A DNA stretch of 64,000 nucleotides, from assembly GCA_965228615.1 (NCBI GenBank), contig CBDDHT010000003.1, positions 930,001-994,000 on the forward strand. Direction: 5' to 3'. Below, one piece after another: positions 9,715 through 17,876 of this stretch. The notes beneath the pieces are model-generated. The model was not told the DNA's origin. It ran no database searches and worked only from the letters and a program-made list of their open reading frames with translations. The stretch comes from CBDDHT01 sp965228615. GTDB lineage: Bacteria > Pseudomonadota > Alphaproteobacteria > Rhizobiales > Methyloligellaceae. Both the position numbers and the translations under genes were made by a program. How positions within the stretch are numbered: the first letter of the stretch is position 1; every line of letters starts with the position of its first letter.

Positions 9715-9879
9715 TTGGCGAAACTCATCATGATGTTCTTCGCGGCCGCCGCATGCGTCCAAATCATCAAACCACTGGGCCTGCCAGGCCTGCGGCGACG
9801 CCGGGATGCCTGGAAACTGGCAGTGTTCGGTCTGCTCGCTGTCTCAGGTCTCGTCGCCATCAAGTCGATGACGTCATGA
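9715..9879 (+). CDS. Small membrane protein, 54 residues
   Basis: A short protein beginning LAKLIMMFFAAAACVQIIKP (TTG start), then a basic stretch GLRRRRDAW and a second hydrophobic segment LAVFGLLAVSGLVAIK, ending SMTS. Two short membrane helices joined by an arginine-rich turn are predicted. An AGGAGAG ribosome site lies about 5 nt before the TTG. The frame continues upstream, but that part looks non-coding. The function is unknown. Confidence 0.55.
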   Translation: MAKLIMMFFAAAACVQIIKPLGLPGLRRRRDAWKLAVFGLLAVSGLVAIKSMTS

Positions 9880-10024
9880 GAGCGTTTCTCGCTTCTCTAT
9901 CTGGCCCCGCCCAAGGATTTGTGATCATCTGCGCCTGAGTCCTGCATTGATCTTGAACGCCAGAAAACCTGCAGAATAACGATCCCGGCACCAACAGTCT
10001 GAACCCGGAGAGTGAGGGAGTTGC

Positions 10025-11686
10025 ATGAACAGGATCACCGGCCGCTCGGCTTTTCTGACGATCCTTCAGGACGAAGGCATCACACATCTTTTCGGCAATC
10101 CAGGGACGACCGAACTGCCGATCATGCATGCTCTCGCTGAGCACCCTGATCTCAGCTATGTGTTGGGACTTCAGGAATCGACCGTTGTTACCATGGCAGA
10201 CGGTTTCTCCCGCGCCTCGGGCCAGCTTGTCGCCTGCAATGTTCATGTGGCTCCCGGGCTCGGCAATGCCATGGGTGCGATCTACAACGCCAAATTCACC
10301 GGCACGCCGATGATCATTACGGCAGGCCAGCAGGAGCAGGGCCATGGGCTGACAGAGCCGATGCTCTATGATCCCCTGGTACCGATTGCAACGCCGCTGG
10401 TGAAATGGGCCGTGGAAGTCAGCCGCCTTGAAGACCTCCCGAGAATCATGCGCCGGGCAGCGAAGGTCGCGATGACGCCGCCGACAGGACCCGTGTTTAT
10501 TTCGCTACCGGGGGACATACTGAATGATGAGGCGGGCATCGAACTCTCAGAAATGACGCGGGTCGAAACCCGGACCCGCCCGTCGGATCAGCTTATGGAA
10601 CAGTTGGCCCAGCGCATCATGGATGCCGAACGCCCGGCTCTTCTCTGCGGCGATGAACTGGTAAAAAGCGACGCTCTCAACGAAGCCGCCGACCTGGCGT
10701 CGACCGTTGGGGCAGCGGCCTATCAACAAACGGTTCCCTACGGAGCACACTTCCCATCCGAGCACCCATGTTTCATGGGAACACTCACTCGCAGCCAGAA
10801 GATCGTTCGCGACAAGCTTGCCGATCACGATCTGCTGGTCGTTCTCGGTGCGGACCTCCTCCGGATGTCGGTATGGAGCGAGATCGATCCCCTACCCCAC
10901 GATCTGCCTGTGATCCAGATCGGCCAACTCGATTGGGAAATGGGCAAGAACTACGCAACTGCGATAGCTGTCCGCGCGGATCTCAAGGAGACCTTGACGG
11001 CCTTGACCGACCGGCTTCGGGACAAGGGCGGCAACTCGCTGGAGGCCCGCGCCCGCTCACGCATCGACGCTCTTGCCGACAAAAACTGGTCCACCCAACG
11101 CACGACACTGGCAGAACAAATTGATGCTGCTGGCGCCGGCGCGCCGATGCATCCCGATTGGCTGATGCTCCGTCTGTCCGAGGCGCTTCCCCATAATGCA
11201 ATCATGGTCGACGAGGCGCTGACCTCTTCCAGGTCGCTCTGCAGTCTGCACCCCAACCGGGACCGCTATTCCTATCACGGGCTCGCCAGCGGCGGCATTG
11301 GGTGGGGTATCGCCGGTGCGGTCGGCGTCCAGATCGCACAGCCCGACCGGCCTGTCTGTGCGTTGATCGGCGACGGGAGCGCTATGTACAACATTCAGGC
11401 CCTCTGGACTGCCGCGCATCTGAAACTGCCAATGACATATGTGATCGCCAACAATGGCGGGTACAACATTCTCAAGCAGCGTCTCAAATCGTTTCATGGC
11501 AACGACAAGCCGATCGGAATGGACTTCAACGATCCCCCCATCGACTTCGTGTCGATTGCCCGCGGTCTGGGCATGGAGGCAGAGCGGATTACGGATCCGG
11601 ATGCCTTGAAGCCAGCTCTAGTGGCCTCATTTGCCAACAACAAACCCTGCCTGTTGGACGTCGTGGTTGCATCGCAGCAGGGATAA
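10025..11686 (+). CDS. ThDP-dependent decarboxylase, benzoylformate-decarboxylase-like
   Basis: A 553-residue thiamine-diphosphate enzyme of the acetolactate synthase/benzoylformate decarboxylase superfamily. The opening FGNPGTTELP, the cofactor-activating Glu51 (LQESTVV) and VHVAPGLGNAMG, with a histidine where benzoylformate decarboxylase has an active-site His, favour a 2-oxo-acid decarboxylase over acetolactate synthase. The ThDP/Mg motif is GDGSAMYN...ANNGGYN. There is no small regulatory subunit and no ilv gene nearby. It would decarboxylate a 2-oxo acid to an aldehyde, but the substrate is not predictable. A GGGAG-type site precedes the ATG. Confidence 0.85.
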   Translation: MNRITGRSAFLTILQDEGITHLFGNPGTTELPIMHALAEHPDLSYVLGLQESTVVTMADGFSRASGQLVACNVHVAPGLGNAMGAIYNAKFTGTPMIITAGQQEQGHGLTEPMLYDPLVPIATPLVKWAVEVSRLEDLPRIMRRAAKVAMTPPTGPVFISLPGDILNDEAGIELSEMTRVETRTRPSDQLMEQLAQRIMDAERPALLCGDELVKSDALNEAADLASTVGAAAYQQTVPYGAHFPSEHPCFMGTLTRSQKIVRDKLADHDLLVVLGADLLRMSVWSEIDPLPHDLPVIQIGQLDWEMGKNYATAIAVRADLKETLTALTDRLRDKGGNSLEARARSRIDALADKNWSTQRTTLAEQIDAAGAGAPMHPDWLMLRLSEALPHNAIMVDEALTSSRSLCSLHPNRDRYSYHGLASGGIGWGIAGAVGVQIAQPDRPVCALIGDGSAMYNIQALWTAAHLKLPMTYVIANNGGYNILKQRLKSFHGNDKPIGMDFNDPPIDFVSIARGLGMEAERITDPDALKPALVASFANNKPCLLDVVVASQQG

Positions 11687-11725
11687 TCGAATAGCGGCCG
11701 GAACAGTTCGGCATTATGTCGGCTT

Positions 11726-12460
11726 TCAGGTTTCTTTCTGAAACCGTGTCACATCGTCCGCCAGGCAATAGCCGATACCGTGAATTGTCTTGATATAGGT
11801 CGGTTGCGTCGTGTCCGGCTCGATCTTCTTTCGCATGCGCATGATATGAACGTCGATCGCTCTATCACCGACGACCATGCTCGGCCCGCGGGCAAGATCG
11901 ATCAGTTGATCACGACTGAGAACAGTCCGTGGCTGTTCCACCAGCGCTTTGAGCAAGTCGAATTCCATGCTCGTTAGCCCGGCGTCATCGCCATTGTCCT
12001 CATGGACCACCGTTCGCGCTCCGAGATTGACGATCCAGGGGCCAAACTGGAGCAGGACTTGTCCTGGCTCGATCTCCTGTGTCGAGAGCCGCTCCAATTT
12101 TGAGCGACGCAACACGGTTCGGATACGCGCAACAAGCTCGCGTGGCTCGAAGGGCTTCGTCACATAGTCGTCGGCTCCGAACTCAAGCCCAAAGATCCGA
12201 TCGAATGTCTCGTTTCGCACGCTAAGAACAATGATGGGCAGATTTGATGTCCTTCGGATTTCCCTTGTCAGCTCGAAACCGTCGGCATCCGGCAATCCGA
12301 CGTCCAGAACGCAGAGATCGATTACCTGATCGGCCAGTATGTTGCGCATTTCCTGCCCCGTCGAAACGCAGACAGGCTGGAACCCTTGTTTGGTCAGATA
12401 ACGCTCGAGGAAGGTCGTGATTTGAGGGTCGTCGTCCACGACCAGTATGCGTTCGTTCAT
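11726..12460 (-). CDS. OmpR/PhoB-family response regulator
   Basis: A 244-residue regulator with an N-terminal receiver (acidic pocket VVDDDP, phospho-acceptor Asp53 in VLDVGLPDADG, switch KPFEPREL) and a C-terminal winged-helix DNA-binding domain ending IKTIHGIGYCLA. It is divergent from a hybrid histidine kinase gene across a 132-bp gap, so the two probably form one signalling pair. OmpR-type proteins bind direct repeats about one helical turn apart; such repeats (CGTTAC) occur upstream of the peroxidase gene at 14991, which makes that operon a plausible target. Confidence 0.92.
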   Translation of the reverse strand: MNERILVVDDDPQITTFLERYLTKQGFQPVCVSTGQEMRNILADQVIDLCVLDVGLPDADGFELTREIRRTSNLPIIVLSVRNETFDRIFGLEFGADDYVTKPFEPRELVARIRTVLRRSKLERLSTQEIEPGQVLLQFGPWIVNLGARTVVHEDNGDDAGLTSMEFDLLKALVEQPRTVLSRDQLIDLARGPSMVVGDRAIDVHIMRMRKKIEPDTTQPTYIKTIHGIGYCLADDVTRFQKET

Positions 12461-12592
12461 TGTCTCATGCCTTGCGAACGCCGGTTCTGCGGCTGAGCTT
12501 CACTGCGATGTGTGCTCCATGATCCCGATAGTCCAGATTGGTAGCCGAACGTCAACCTTGCCATTGCCGTCTGCATAACGCCTCATACGGGA

Positions 12593-14812
12593 ATGAAGCG
12601 CTTGTTCTTCGGACCAAACCTGTCAATGCGACTCCTCTTTCCCAGCATCGGAGCCGCTGTTCTGCTCGCCTCGACGATACTGACCGGACTTTACCTGGGA
12701 AACGAGACGCAGGATCGGTTCCAGCAGATCGGAGATAGCTGGACAACCTATACGGGTGAAGCAGAGCGCAGCGGTGAGTTGCTCAGCCGCATTCGCCGCC
12801 ATCTCGGCTATGGCGGGATGATCCACAACTTCAAGAATTACGTGCTGCGCCAGGAGCAAAGCTATCTCGATAGCCTGGAAGGGCAACTGAAGGACTTCAA
12901 AGCGACGATCGAAGAGTATCGCAAGAGCGAGGCCAGTGCCGAAGAACTCACCGCTCTAAAGACGATCGAGGAAACCATTGCACGATACGAGTCGAAACTT
13001 CCGATCGCCATACAAGCTGCGCAGGAAAACTGGCCCGTCACACAGACCGATGCGCGGGTCAAAGTGGATGATCGCGGGGCGCTCGAAGCATTTGCCGTGC
13101 TGGAGCGTTACTGGCGCGACAAGCGCAGGGAAAACACACAGGCGATCGTCGACTCGGTCACCGAAGGCCGCGATCAGATTTCGCTGGGATTTCGCTTTCT
13201 CGCAGGACTGGTTGTCGTCGCACTGGCGATCTATGCCCTTTTCTATCTGCTTCAGCGCGAGTTGCGGCAAACGGTAGGTCTGCTGTCGAACGAGTTGATC
13301 GAACGCAAGGCTGCCGAGCATGTAGCCAAAAAGTTCAGCCGCGCCGTCGATCAGAGTTCGGCGACGATCATCATCACCGATACGGACGGCCGGATCGAAT
13401 ATGTGAACCAAAAATTCTGTGACATCTCGGGCTATTCATCTGCAGAAGTTCTCGGCCAAACGCCCAGATTTCTGCAGTCGGGAGACACCTCCCAGGATGC
13501 CTATATGGACCTCAGTCGGCAGATTACACTCGGCAAGGAATGGGGCGGAGTTTTTCGCAACAAGAAGAAGGACGGCAGCTTCTACTGGGCAAAAACCGCG
13601 ATCTTTCCGCTACGGGACGAAGAGGGAGATATCACGCACTATATCGGCGTCGGCGAAGATATTACCGAGAGCCGCAAAGCGCGCGAGCAAATTCACAAAG
13701 CCCAGAAAATGGAAGCCGTCGGCCTTCTCGCAAGTGGCGTCGCACACGATTTCAACAATGTGCTGACGACAATCATCGGCAATGTGCACCTGGCTCTCCT
13801 GGAAGTGCCGGATGATGGCGAGCTGCGCGAGGAACTGGAGCAGATCGAGATCGCCGCGAAACGGGCACGTAATCTGGTTGGTCAGGTTCTTGCTTTTGCG
13901 CGTCGCCAGCCAAGCGAGCCGCTTACCCTGCGCGTTGGCGATTCAGTTCGCGAAGTCTGCCGGCTGATGCGTGCGTCGATCCAACCCAATATCGCTCTGG
14001 AGTTCTCAATCGACGACGACACTTTATCTGTGAAAGCGGATCCGACCCGCCTGCACCAGGTCATTATGAATCTCTGCTCGAATGCGGCCGAGGCCATCGA
14101 AACCGATGGCGGTCAAATCACGCTCTCCGTTTCAGCCGTCGAATCGAAGAACGCAAAAGGCGATCTGGTAAAACTCACCGTGGAGGACAATGGCAGCGGA
14201 ATGCCGCAGAGCGTCCTGGACAATATATTCGACCCCTTTTTCACGACGAAACCGCCCGGAAAAGGAACAGGTCTTGGGCTCTCTGTCGTTGCCAATCTTG
14301 TCTCTGAAATGGGCGGCCAGATTTCTGCCGATAGTACACATGGCGCCGGAACGCGGTTTGAGATCCTGTTGCCGCAGAGTGAAATGGCGCCCAAATCGTT
14401 TGCCGACCGCGAAAGTCTGGATCGTGGCAGCGAGCGAATTCTTCTCGTCGATGACGAACCCGAAGTCGTATCAACCTGCCGAAAAATCCTCGAAAGCCTC
14501 GGTTACGATGTAGAGGCCTATAGCGACCCGACCGTCGCTGTGGAGCGATTCGAGACCGACCCCGAGCACTTCGATCTCGTGATGACGGACTTCGTGATGC
14601 CGGAAATGAACGGCGAACAGGTATCCCGCGCCGTACGCACGCAGCGCAATGACTGCCCAATCATCCTTTGCACGGCCTACCAGCCCGGGACACTCAATCC
14701 CGACGACCTGATGCCGTTCCGTCTGATCGACAAGCCGGTCGAGCCGGTCGTACTCGCACGGACGGTACGCCTCCTCCTGGACGGCGGCCAGTTCCCGACC
14801 GCTTCGCATTGA
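12593..14812 (+). CDS. Hybrid sensor histidine kinase with PAS and receiver domains
   Basis: A 739-residue membrane kinase. TM1 is at about residues 13-33 and the periplasmic helical sensor at about 34-198, containing GYGGMIHNFKNYVLR, a motif I associate with a recurring bacterial sensor-domain type. TM2 is at about 200-220, PAS at about 245-360 and the HisKA dimer helix carries His385 (SGVAHDFNN). The ATPase domain shows N493/N497, DNGSGMP and GTGLGLS. A C-terminal receiver has Asp666 and Lys714. It lies head-to-head with the response regulator and 178 bp before the peroxidase/molybdoenzyme cluster, so it may sense the electron acceptor of that system. No Hpt domain is present. Confidence 0.93.
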   Translation: MKRLFFGPNLSMRLLFPSIGAAVLLASTILTGLYLGNETQDRFQQIGDSWTTYTGEAERSGELLSRIRRHLGYGGMIHNFKNYVLRQEQSYLDSLEGQLKDFKATIEEYRKSEASAEELTALKTIEETIARYESKLPIAIQAAQENWPVTQTDARVKVDDRGALEAFAVLERYWRDKRRENTQAIVDSVTEGRDQISLGFRFLAGLVVVALAIYALFYLLQRELRQTVGLLSNELIERKAAEHVAKKFSRAVDQSSATIIITDTDGRIEYVNQKFCDISGYSSAEVLGQTPRFLQSGDTSQDAYMDLSRQITLGKEWGGVFRNKKKDGSFYWAKTAIFPLRDEEGDITHYIGVGEDITESRKAREQIHKAQKMEAVGLLASGVAHDFNNVLTTIIGNVHLALLEVPDDGELREELEQIEIAAKRARNLVGQVLAFARRQPSEPLTLRVGDSVREVCRLMRASIQPNIALEFSIDDDTLSVKADPTRLHQVIMNLCSNAAEAIETDGGQITLSVSAVESKNAKGDLVKLTVEDNGSGMPQSVLDNIFDPFFTTKPPGKGTGLGLSVVANLVSEMGGQISADSTHGAGTRFEILLPQSEMAPKSFADRESLDRGSERILLVDDEPEVVSTCRKILESLGYDVEAYSDPTVAVERFETDPEHFDLVMTDFVMPEMNGEQVSRAVRTQRNDCPIILCTAYQPGTLNPDDLMPFRLIDKPVEPVVLARTVRLLLDGGQFPTASH

Positions 14813-14820
14813 TACCGTTT

Positions 14821-14880
14821 CGTTACGAGCCGTTACATTTCTTCATATCTCGACCCCTTCCAGGAAATATCGGCGTTACA
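14821..14880 (+). promoter_or_regulatory. CGTTAC direct repeats, candidate response-regulator site
   Basis: CGTTAC occurs at 14821-14826, 14831-14836 and 14874-14879. The first two are exactly 10 bp apart, one helical turn, as for OmpR-family operators; the third is 43 bp (about four turns) further on. All lie in the 178-bp gap before the putative iodate-reductase operon. The role is inferred from position and spacing only. Confidence 0.4.
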
Positions 14881-14990
14881 CAAGAACCCTAGAGTGCGTC
14901 CCATCGGATGACATAGGTGCACGCGCCTCACATTGAGTGCCGGTGTGATTTCCTTAATTCCGCGATCGCGATGGGGAGAGGTTACGTCTC

Positions 14991-16109
14991 ATGACAGAAC
15001 GACGGACGAGATGGCGCGCAACGGCGCTCGGCTTGGGCACAGCGGTGTCCATTCTCTCGATACTTGCCTTCAATACGGCGCCGGGCTGGGCAGCCGAATT
15101 CGGGTCAGTCGAACCGATGAAGGTGAAAAAAGATTTAGCTGCGCTCGGTAAGCGGCTCTTTTACGACACACGACTTTCGGGCGACACGAGCCTTTCCTGC
15201 TCAAGCTGCCATCAGCCCGACAAGGCCTTCACGGATGGCAAGGCATTGTCCGATGCCTATTCCGGATCTCTGCATTTCAGGAATACGCCGACCCTCGCCA
15301 ATGTGGGCCACCGGAAGAACTGGTTCCACGACGGCCGGCTCGGCACCAATTTGAACGATGTCTCTCGTGAATCGATCACCGAGACCTACTTCATGAACAT
15401 GGACATGCGCATCATGCAGGAGCGCCTTAAGCAGGATCCTGTGTATGTGAAGATGTTCAAGAAGGCCGGAAAGGGCGAGCCATCGAACGGCGGTGCGCGC
15501 TCGGCTCTCCAGGAATTTCTCAAATCGATCACGTCCAGCGGAGCACCGTTCGATAGCGGCAAGATGTCCAAGGAAGCAAAAGCCGGCTTCGAGCTGTTCA
15601 AGGGCAAAGCCGGATGCGCCGCCTGTCATAGCGGCCCACGGTTCACCGATGACAAGCCATACAACACGGCCGTTGGCGACAACCCGGACATCTGGTCCGA
15701 TCCAATGCGCCACGTCACCTTCGTCACCTATGCCAAATTCATGGGTATCGAGAACTACATGAATTTGCGCCGGGACCTGGGTGCCTATATTCGCGACCAC
15801 AAGGAAGCGAACAAGGGCAAGTTCATCACACCGACATTGCGCGAACTCATCTACACAGCGCCTTACATGCACAATGGCACGATCGCCACGCTGGAAGACG
15901 TTGTCGAGTTCTACAACAAGGGTGGCGGCATTGCGCTCAACAAGGACCCTCGTCTGAAACCTCTCGGCCTCAGCGGTGAGGAAAAAGCGAACCTTGTTGC
16001 GTTCCTCAAGTCTCTCTCCGGCAACAGTTTCGATGCACCGGCTTACAATCCCGGAGACTTCGAAATGGAACCGACCCTCATCGCCGACTGGCGCAAACAG
16101 AAAAACTAA
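14991..16109 (+). CDS. idrP1: Di-haem cytochrome c peroxidase family protein, iodate-reductase-associated (IdrP type)
   Basis: A 372-residue exported di-haem protein of the CcpA/MauG family. The signal peptide covers about residues 1-35 (NTAPGWAAEF). Two haem-binding motifs are present, C70-SS-C-H74 and C209-AA-C-H213, and the typical TAPYMHNGT segment lies near the end. Family members reduce H2O2 to water with electrons from cytochromes. It is the first gene of a tightly spaced set: second peroxidase (13 bp gap), Rieske protein (21 bp), molybdoenzyme (14 bp). In characterised iodate reducers two such peroxidases accompany IdrA and IdrB and are thought to dispose of H2O2 released during iodate reduction. 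The P1/P2 numbering here follows position only. Confidence 0.85.
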   Translation: MTERRTRWRATALGLGTAVSILSILAFNTAPGWAAEFGSVEPMKVKKDLAALGKRLFYDTRLSGDTSLSCSSCHQPDKAFTDGKALSDAYSGSLHFRNTPTLANVGHRKNWFHDGRLGTNLNDVSRESITETYFMNMDMRIMQERLKQDPVYVKMFKKAGKGEPSNGGARSALQEFLKSITSSGAPFDSGKMSKEAKAGFELFKGKAGCAACHSGPRFTDDKPYNTAVGDNPDIWSDPMRHVTFVTYAKFMGIENYMNLRRDLGAYIRDHKEANKGKFITPTLRELIYTAPYMHNGTIATLEDVVEFYNKGGGIALNKDPRLKPLGLSGEEKANLVAFLKSLSGNSFDAPAYNPGDFEMEPTLIADWRKQKN

Positions 16110-16122
16110 GGAGGGCACAGAC

Positions 16123-17259
16123 ATGACATCCCGTATCCTTATTGCCCTGACGACCGCCGCAATGGCGACGGCAACACTGGCTCTCCCTGCACTGTCGGCA
16201 GAAGAGCGTCCGAAAATGCTCGCCCCGCTCGGCGATCCTCCCAGTCCGCCCGACAATCCGACGACGCCGGAAAAAGTAGCTCTTGGCAAAATGCTGTTTT
16301 TCGATGGCCGGCTTTCCGGCAATGGCGCCATGCCCTGCTCCGCCTGTCACCTTCCGGACGCCGGATGGGACTTCCCGGAGAAGATTTCGTTGGGCTATCC
16401 GGGCACGACCCATTGGCGCAACAGTCAGACCATCATCAACTCCGCCTATTACAAGAAGCTGTTCTGGGCAGGGTCCTCGAAGTCGCTTGAAGGTCAGGCC
16501 CGTTCCGCCGCTCGTGGCGGTGTCGCCGGCAATGGCGAAGATGACATGATGGAAGCGCGGCTTGCCTTCGTTCCTGAGTATCGCAAGCAATTCAGAGCCG
16601 TGTTCGGCGATCAATGGCCTCTCGTTCGCCATGCCTACATGGCCATTGCGGCATTCGAGCGCACGCTGGTTCAGACGGACACGCCGTTCGACAAATATAT
16701 GCGCGGCGATGACAAGGCTCTGACCAAAACGCAAAAACGCGGTCTCAAACTGTTCACGGGCAAAGCCGGTTGTGCGCGCTGCCATTCCGGCGCGCTTTTG
16801 ACCAACGAGAAATACTACAATCTCGGCGTTCCGCCCTATGACGGGTGGGAGACGGATGCAGCGGCACAGATCACGTTCCGGTTCGAGCTCTATGCCAAGG
16901 GCATCACGGAAGACAAGTACCGCAAGTTCAAGGATGACCCGGGTATGTACTTCCGCACCAAGGAAGTTGCGGATCTCGGCAAATTCCGCGTGCCGTCCCT
17001 CCGGTACACGAAGTACACGGCGCCCTACATGCACAACGGCATGATCGCGACGCTTGCTGACGTTGTGGAGTTCTACAACAACGGCGGTGGCAAGAACGAG
17101 TTTGCAGCGACGAAGACCAAACTTCTGAAACCGCTCAAGCTCTCCAAGCGGGACAAGGCCGATCTGGTTGCCTTCCTCGAATCCCTCTCGGGACCGCGCA
17201 TCGAGATGGAAGCACCGGAACTGCCAGAGTCCGAGCCCCTTCCGGCACCCGTCAATTGA
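16123..17259 (+). CDS. idrP2: Second di-haem cytochrome c peroxidase family protein (IdrP type)
   Basis: A 378-residue exported di-haem peroxidase. I chose the ATG at 16123 because it follows a GGAGGG site and opens a clear signal peptide (MTSRILIALTTAAMATA, ending ALPALSA). The in-frame extension upstream overlaps the previous gene. Haem motifs are C72-SA-C-H76 and C217-AR-C-H221; YTAPYMHNGMIATL is the conserved C-terminal segment. It is clearly related to, but diverged from, the preceding peroxidase: it has a longer N-terminal proline-rich stretch and an SLEGQARSA region seen in MauG-like proteins. It probably acts in the periplasm next to the Rieske/molybdopterin enzyme. Confidence 0.86.
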   Translation: MTSRILIALTTAAMATATLALPALSAEERPKMLAPLGDPPSPPDNPTTPEKVALGKMLFFDGRLSGNGAMPCSACHLPDAGWDFPEKISLGYPGTTHWRNSQTIINSAYYKKLFWAGSSKSLEGQARSAARGGVAGNGEDDMMEARLAFVPEYRKQFRAVFGDQWPLVRHAYMAIAAFERTLVQTDTPFDKYMRGDDKALTKTQKRGLKLFTGKAGCARCHSGALLTNEKYYNLGVPPYDGWETDAAAQITFRFELYAKGITEDKYRKFKDDPGMYFRTKEVADLGKFRVPSLRYTKYTAPYMHNGMIATLADVVEFYNNGGGKNEFAATKTKLLKPLKLSKRDKADLVAFLESLSGPRIEMEAPELPESEPLPAPVN

Positions 17260-17280
17260 TCCGGTCAGGAGAAAAGAAAC

Positions 17281-17862
17281 ATGACAATCCACGAACAAGT
17301 CAGTGAAGCGATCAATGGACCGGAAGAGGCACAGAAGTCGGGGCGCTCATGCGTCATGAACCGGCGCACGTTCCTCCTTACATCCGGGATCACAACGGCA
17401 ACGGTCATGGTGGCGGTTCATACCGCCGAAGGCCTCGCCAATGTACCGGCGCTCGTCGCTACCTATCCTCGCAAGAAAATCGCCAAGCTCTCCGAACTCA
17501 AAGACGATGAGCCCGTCGACTTCTCTTATCCCGATGAAGGCACCTATTCAGAATCGATGCTGGTCAAGCTTGGCCGGGAAGCCGGTGGCGGGATTGGCGA
17601 GAAAAAGGACATTGTCGCCTTCAACTATACCTGCACGCACCAGGGCGGTCCGCTGCAGGGCACTTATCAGGCGGGTGACAAGGCGCTTGGCCCCTGCCCG
17701 CTGCATCTCACAACGTTCGATCTCACGCGGCACGGCATGTTTATCTCCGGTCAGGCTTATCAGAGTCTGCCGCAGGTCCTGCTCGAGGTCGAAGGCGACG
17801 ACATCTATGCGGTCGGTATGTTCGGTCTGATCTATGGCCGCTACGACAATCTGCAAGGCTGA
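17281..17862 (+). CDS. idrB: Rieske [2Fe-2S] subunit of arsenite/iodate-reductase-type molybdoenzyme
   Basis: A 193-residue Rieske protein. A twin-arginine signal (NRRTFLLTSG, residues 27-36) precedes the [2Fe-2S] ligands C118-T-H120 and C139-P-L-H142 (CTHQGG and CPLHLTTFD). It is the small-subunit type found with AioA and IdrA, passing electrons between a periplasmic cytochrome and the Mo subunit. The large subunit lacks its own signal, so the dimer would be exported by Tat on this protein's signal, as known for arsenite oxidase. The 24 or so residues before the twin arginines are unusually long; an alternative start is the Met at residue 26. It lies 14 bp before the large-subunit gene. Confidence 0.85.
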   Translation: MTIHEQVSEAINGPEEAQKSGRSCVMNRRTFLLTSGITTATVMVAVHTAEGLANVPALVATYPRKKIAKLSELKDDEPVDFSYPDEGTYSESMLVKLGREAGGGIGEKKDIVAFNYTCTHQGGPLQGTYQAGDKALGPCPLHLTTFDLTRHGMFISGQAYQSLPQVLLEVEGDDIYAVGMFGLIYGRYDNLQG

Positions 17863-17876
17863 GGGGAAAAAGAACT

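Noticed and set aside
15201..16331. 376-codon minus-strand frame across the two peroxidase genes
   Set aside because: It is antisense to two haem-motif proteins with signal peptides and shows only shadow composition.
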